From the NCBI GenBank assembly GCA_006969745.1, contig CP030886.1:1771234-1835233 (forward strand): a stretch of 64,000 nucleotides of DNA, read 5' to 3'. Made by a program: the position numbers and the translations under genes. The DNA comes from Cytophagaceae bacterium. GTDB taxonomy: Bacteria; Bacteroidota; Bacteroidia; Cytophagales; Cyclobacteriaceae. How positions within the stretch are numbered: the first letter of the stretch is position 1; each line of letters opens with the position of its first letter. Below the pieces are notes generated by a model that searched no databases, was not told the DNA's origin, and was given only the letters and a program-made list of their open reading frames with translations. Below, piece by piece: positions 63,776-64,000 of this stretch.

Positions 63776-64000
63776 ACTTCCCTTTCTTCATAGCGCGCAA
63801 ATATTTTCTCTCAGGTAAGAAGAAAAATTTCATTAATGTCATTTCGATCATATCTATGGTGGTGGTGGCAATAGGTACAATGTGCTTAATAATTGCCTTG
63901 TCGGTATTCAATGGCCTGGAAGGGCTTCTTCGGTCGATGTATGGACATTTTGATCCTGATATTGTAATCACACCAGCCACAGGCAAATCATTCGAATTAG
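63772..64000 (+). CDS. ABC transporter permease, LolC/LolE type (partial, runs off the right edge)
   Basis: The visible 76 residues start MNFPFFIARKYFLSGKKKNF, followed by the first membrane helix (VISIISMVVVAIGTMCLIIALSVFNG) and the beginning of a periplasmic MacB_PCD/FtsX-like domain (GHFDPDIVITPATGKSF). This is the N-terminal signature of lipoprotein-releasing permeases. It is translationally coupled to rbfA by ATGA. The rest of the gene, and therefore the choice between LolC/E-like and other FtsX-like permeases, lies outside the window. Confidence 0.8.
   Translation, partial: MNFPFFIARKYFLSGKKKNFINVISIISMVVVAIGTMCLIIALSVFNGLEGLLRSMYGHFDPDIVITPATGKSFEL

Noticed and set aside
1..64000. tRNA, rRNA, insertion sequences, integrases or attachment sites
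   Set aside because: None recognised by eye on either strand; no transposase or integrase motifs in any open frame. A tRNA scan would be needed to be certain about tRNAs.

Overview
The window looks like chromosome from a Bacteroidota bacterium, most likely a gliding-type marine Cytophagales relative. Type IX secretion (T9SS) hallmarks are present: two proteins with T9SS C-terminal sorting domains, one gliding-motility-associated (type B) C-terminal domain protein and one PorP/SprF-like protein. Several genes are preceded by the Bacteroidota promoter box TAnnTTTG rather than by Shine-Dalgarno sequences, and many housekeeping genes carry Bacteroidota-type signatures. Genes are packed tightly, with ATGA overlaps and convergent overlaps. 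I see no rRNA, tRNA, CRISPR array, insertion sequence or phage.

Layout. 1-3914 (minus): the rimP-nusA-infB translation/transcription operon, with infB cut by the left edge and a terminator-like hairpin between the promoter and rimP. 4173-25785 (plus): a three-gene ATGA-coupled operon made of a 6,454-residue repeat protein ending in an S74 intramolecular-chaperone domain, a 405-residue type-B sorting-domain protein, and a PorP/SprF-like protein. 25782-32871 (minus): an exported TPR-CHAT (caspase-like) protein followed by a 1,364-residue TPR/PD40/OmpA/LysM envelope protein, whose end overlaps the PorP/SprF gene by 4 bp. 32998-38974: cysS, mazG, small membrane proteins, glmM, a cysteine desulfurase and a DoxX-like protein. 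39168-44057: two tandem paralogues with a seven-repeat FG-GAP propeller, Ig-like/MBG domains and a T9SS sorting domain; their 3' ends and terminators are almost identical. 44134-54787: hemH, a VTT/DedA-like protein, recJ, lptB, a GH3-like enzyme, a SulP transporter, rluD and a PLP desulfhydrase/deaminase homologue. 54816-58013: a lipoprotein plus outer-membrane barrel pair. 58016-64000: radA, glyA-tatC-rpiB, a DUF6427-like membrane protein, rbfA and the start of a LolC/E-type permease.

The most unusual part is 4173-32871. The giant protein is built by nested duplication: about 22 repeat modules organised into 1,968-bp and 2,745-bp tandem blocks, then a second array alternating 66- and 50-residue units. 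It has a signal peptide and a phage-tailspike-like C-terminal chaperone but no T9SS sorting domain of its own. The next gene supplies a type-B sorting domain and the third a PorP/SprF-like partner. This resembles the SprB/SprF gliding adhesin arrangement in size and gene partnership, but with the sorting domain on a separate polypeptide. I propose it as a candidate giant surface-fibre export and assembly locus. The facing OmpA/LysM anchor and CHAT protease genes may belong to the same surface biology, but that link is inference only.

Limits: family calls are from motif recognition by eye without database searches. Repeat copy numbers in the giant gene are as given in this sequence and could be affected by assembly.
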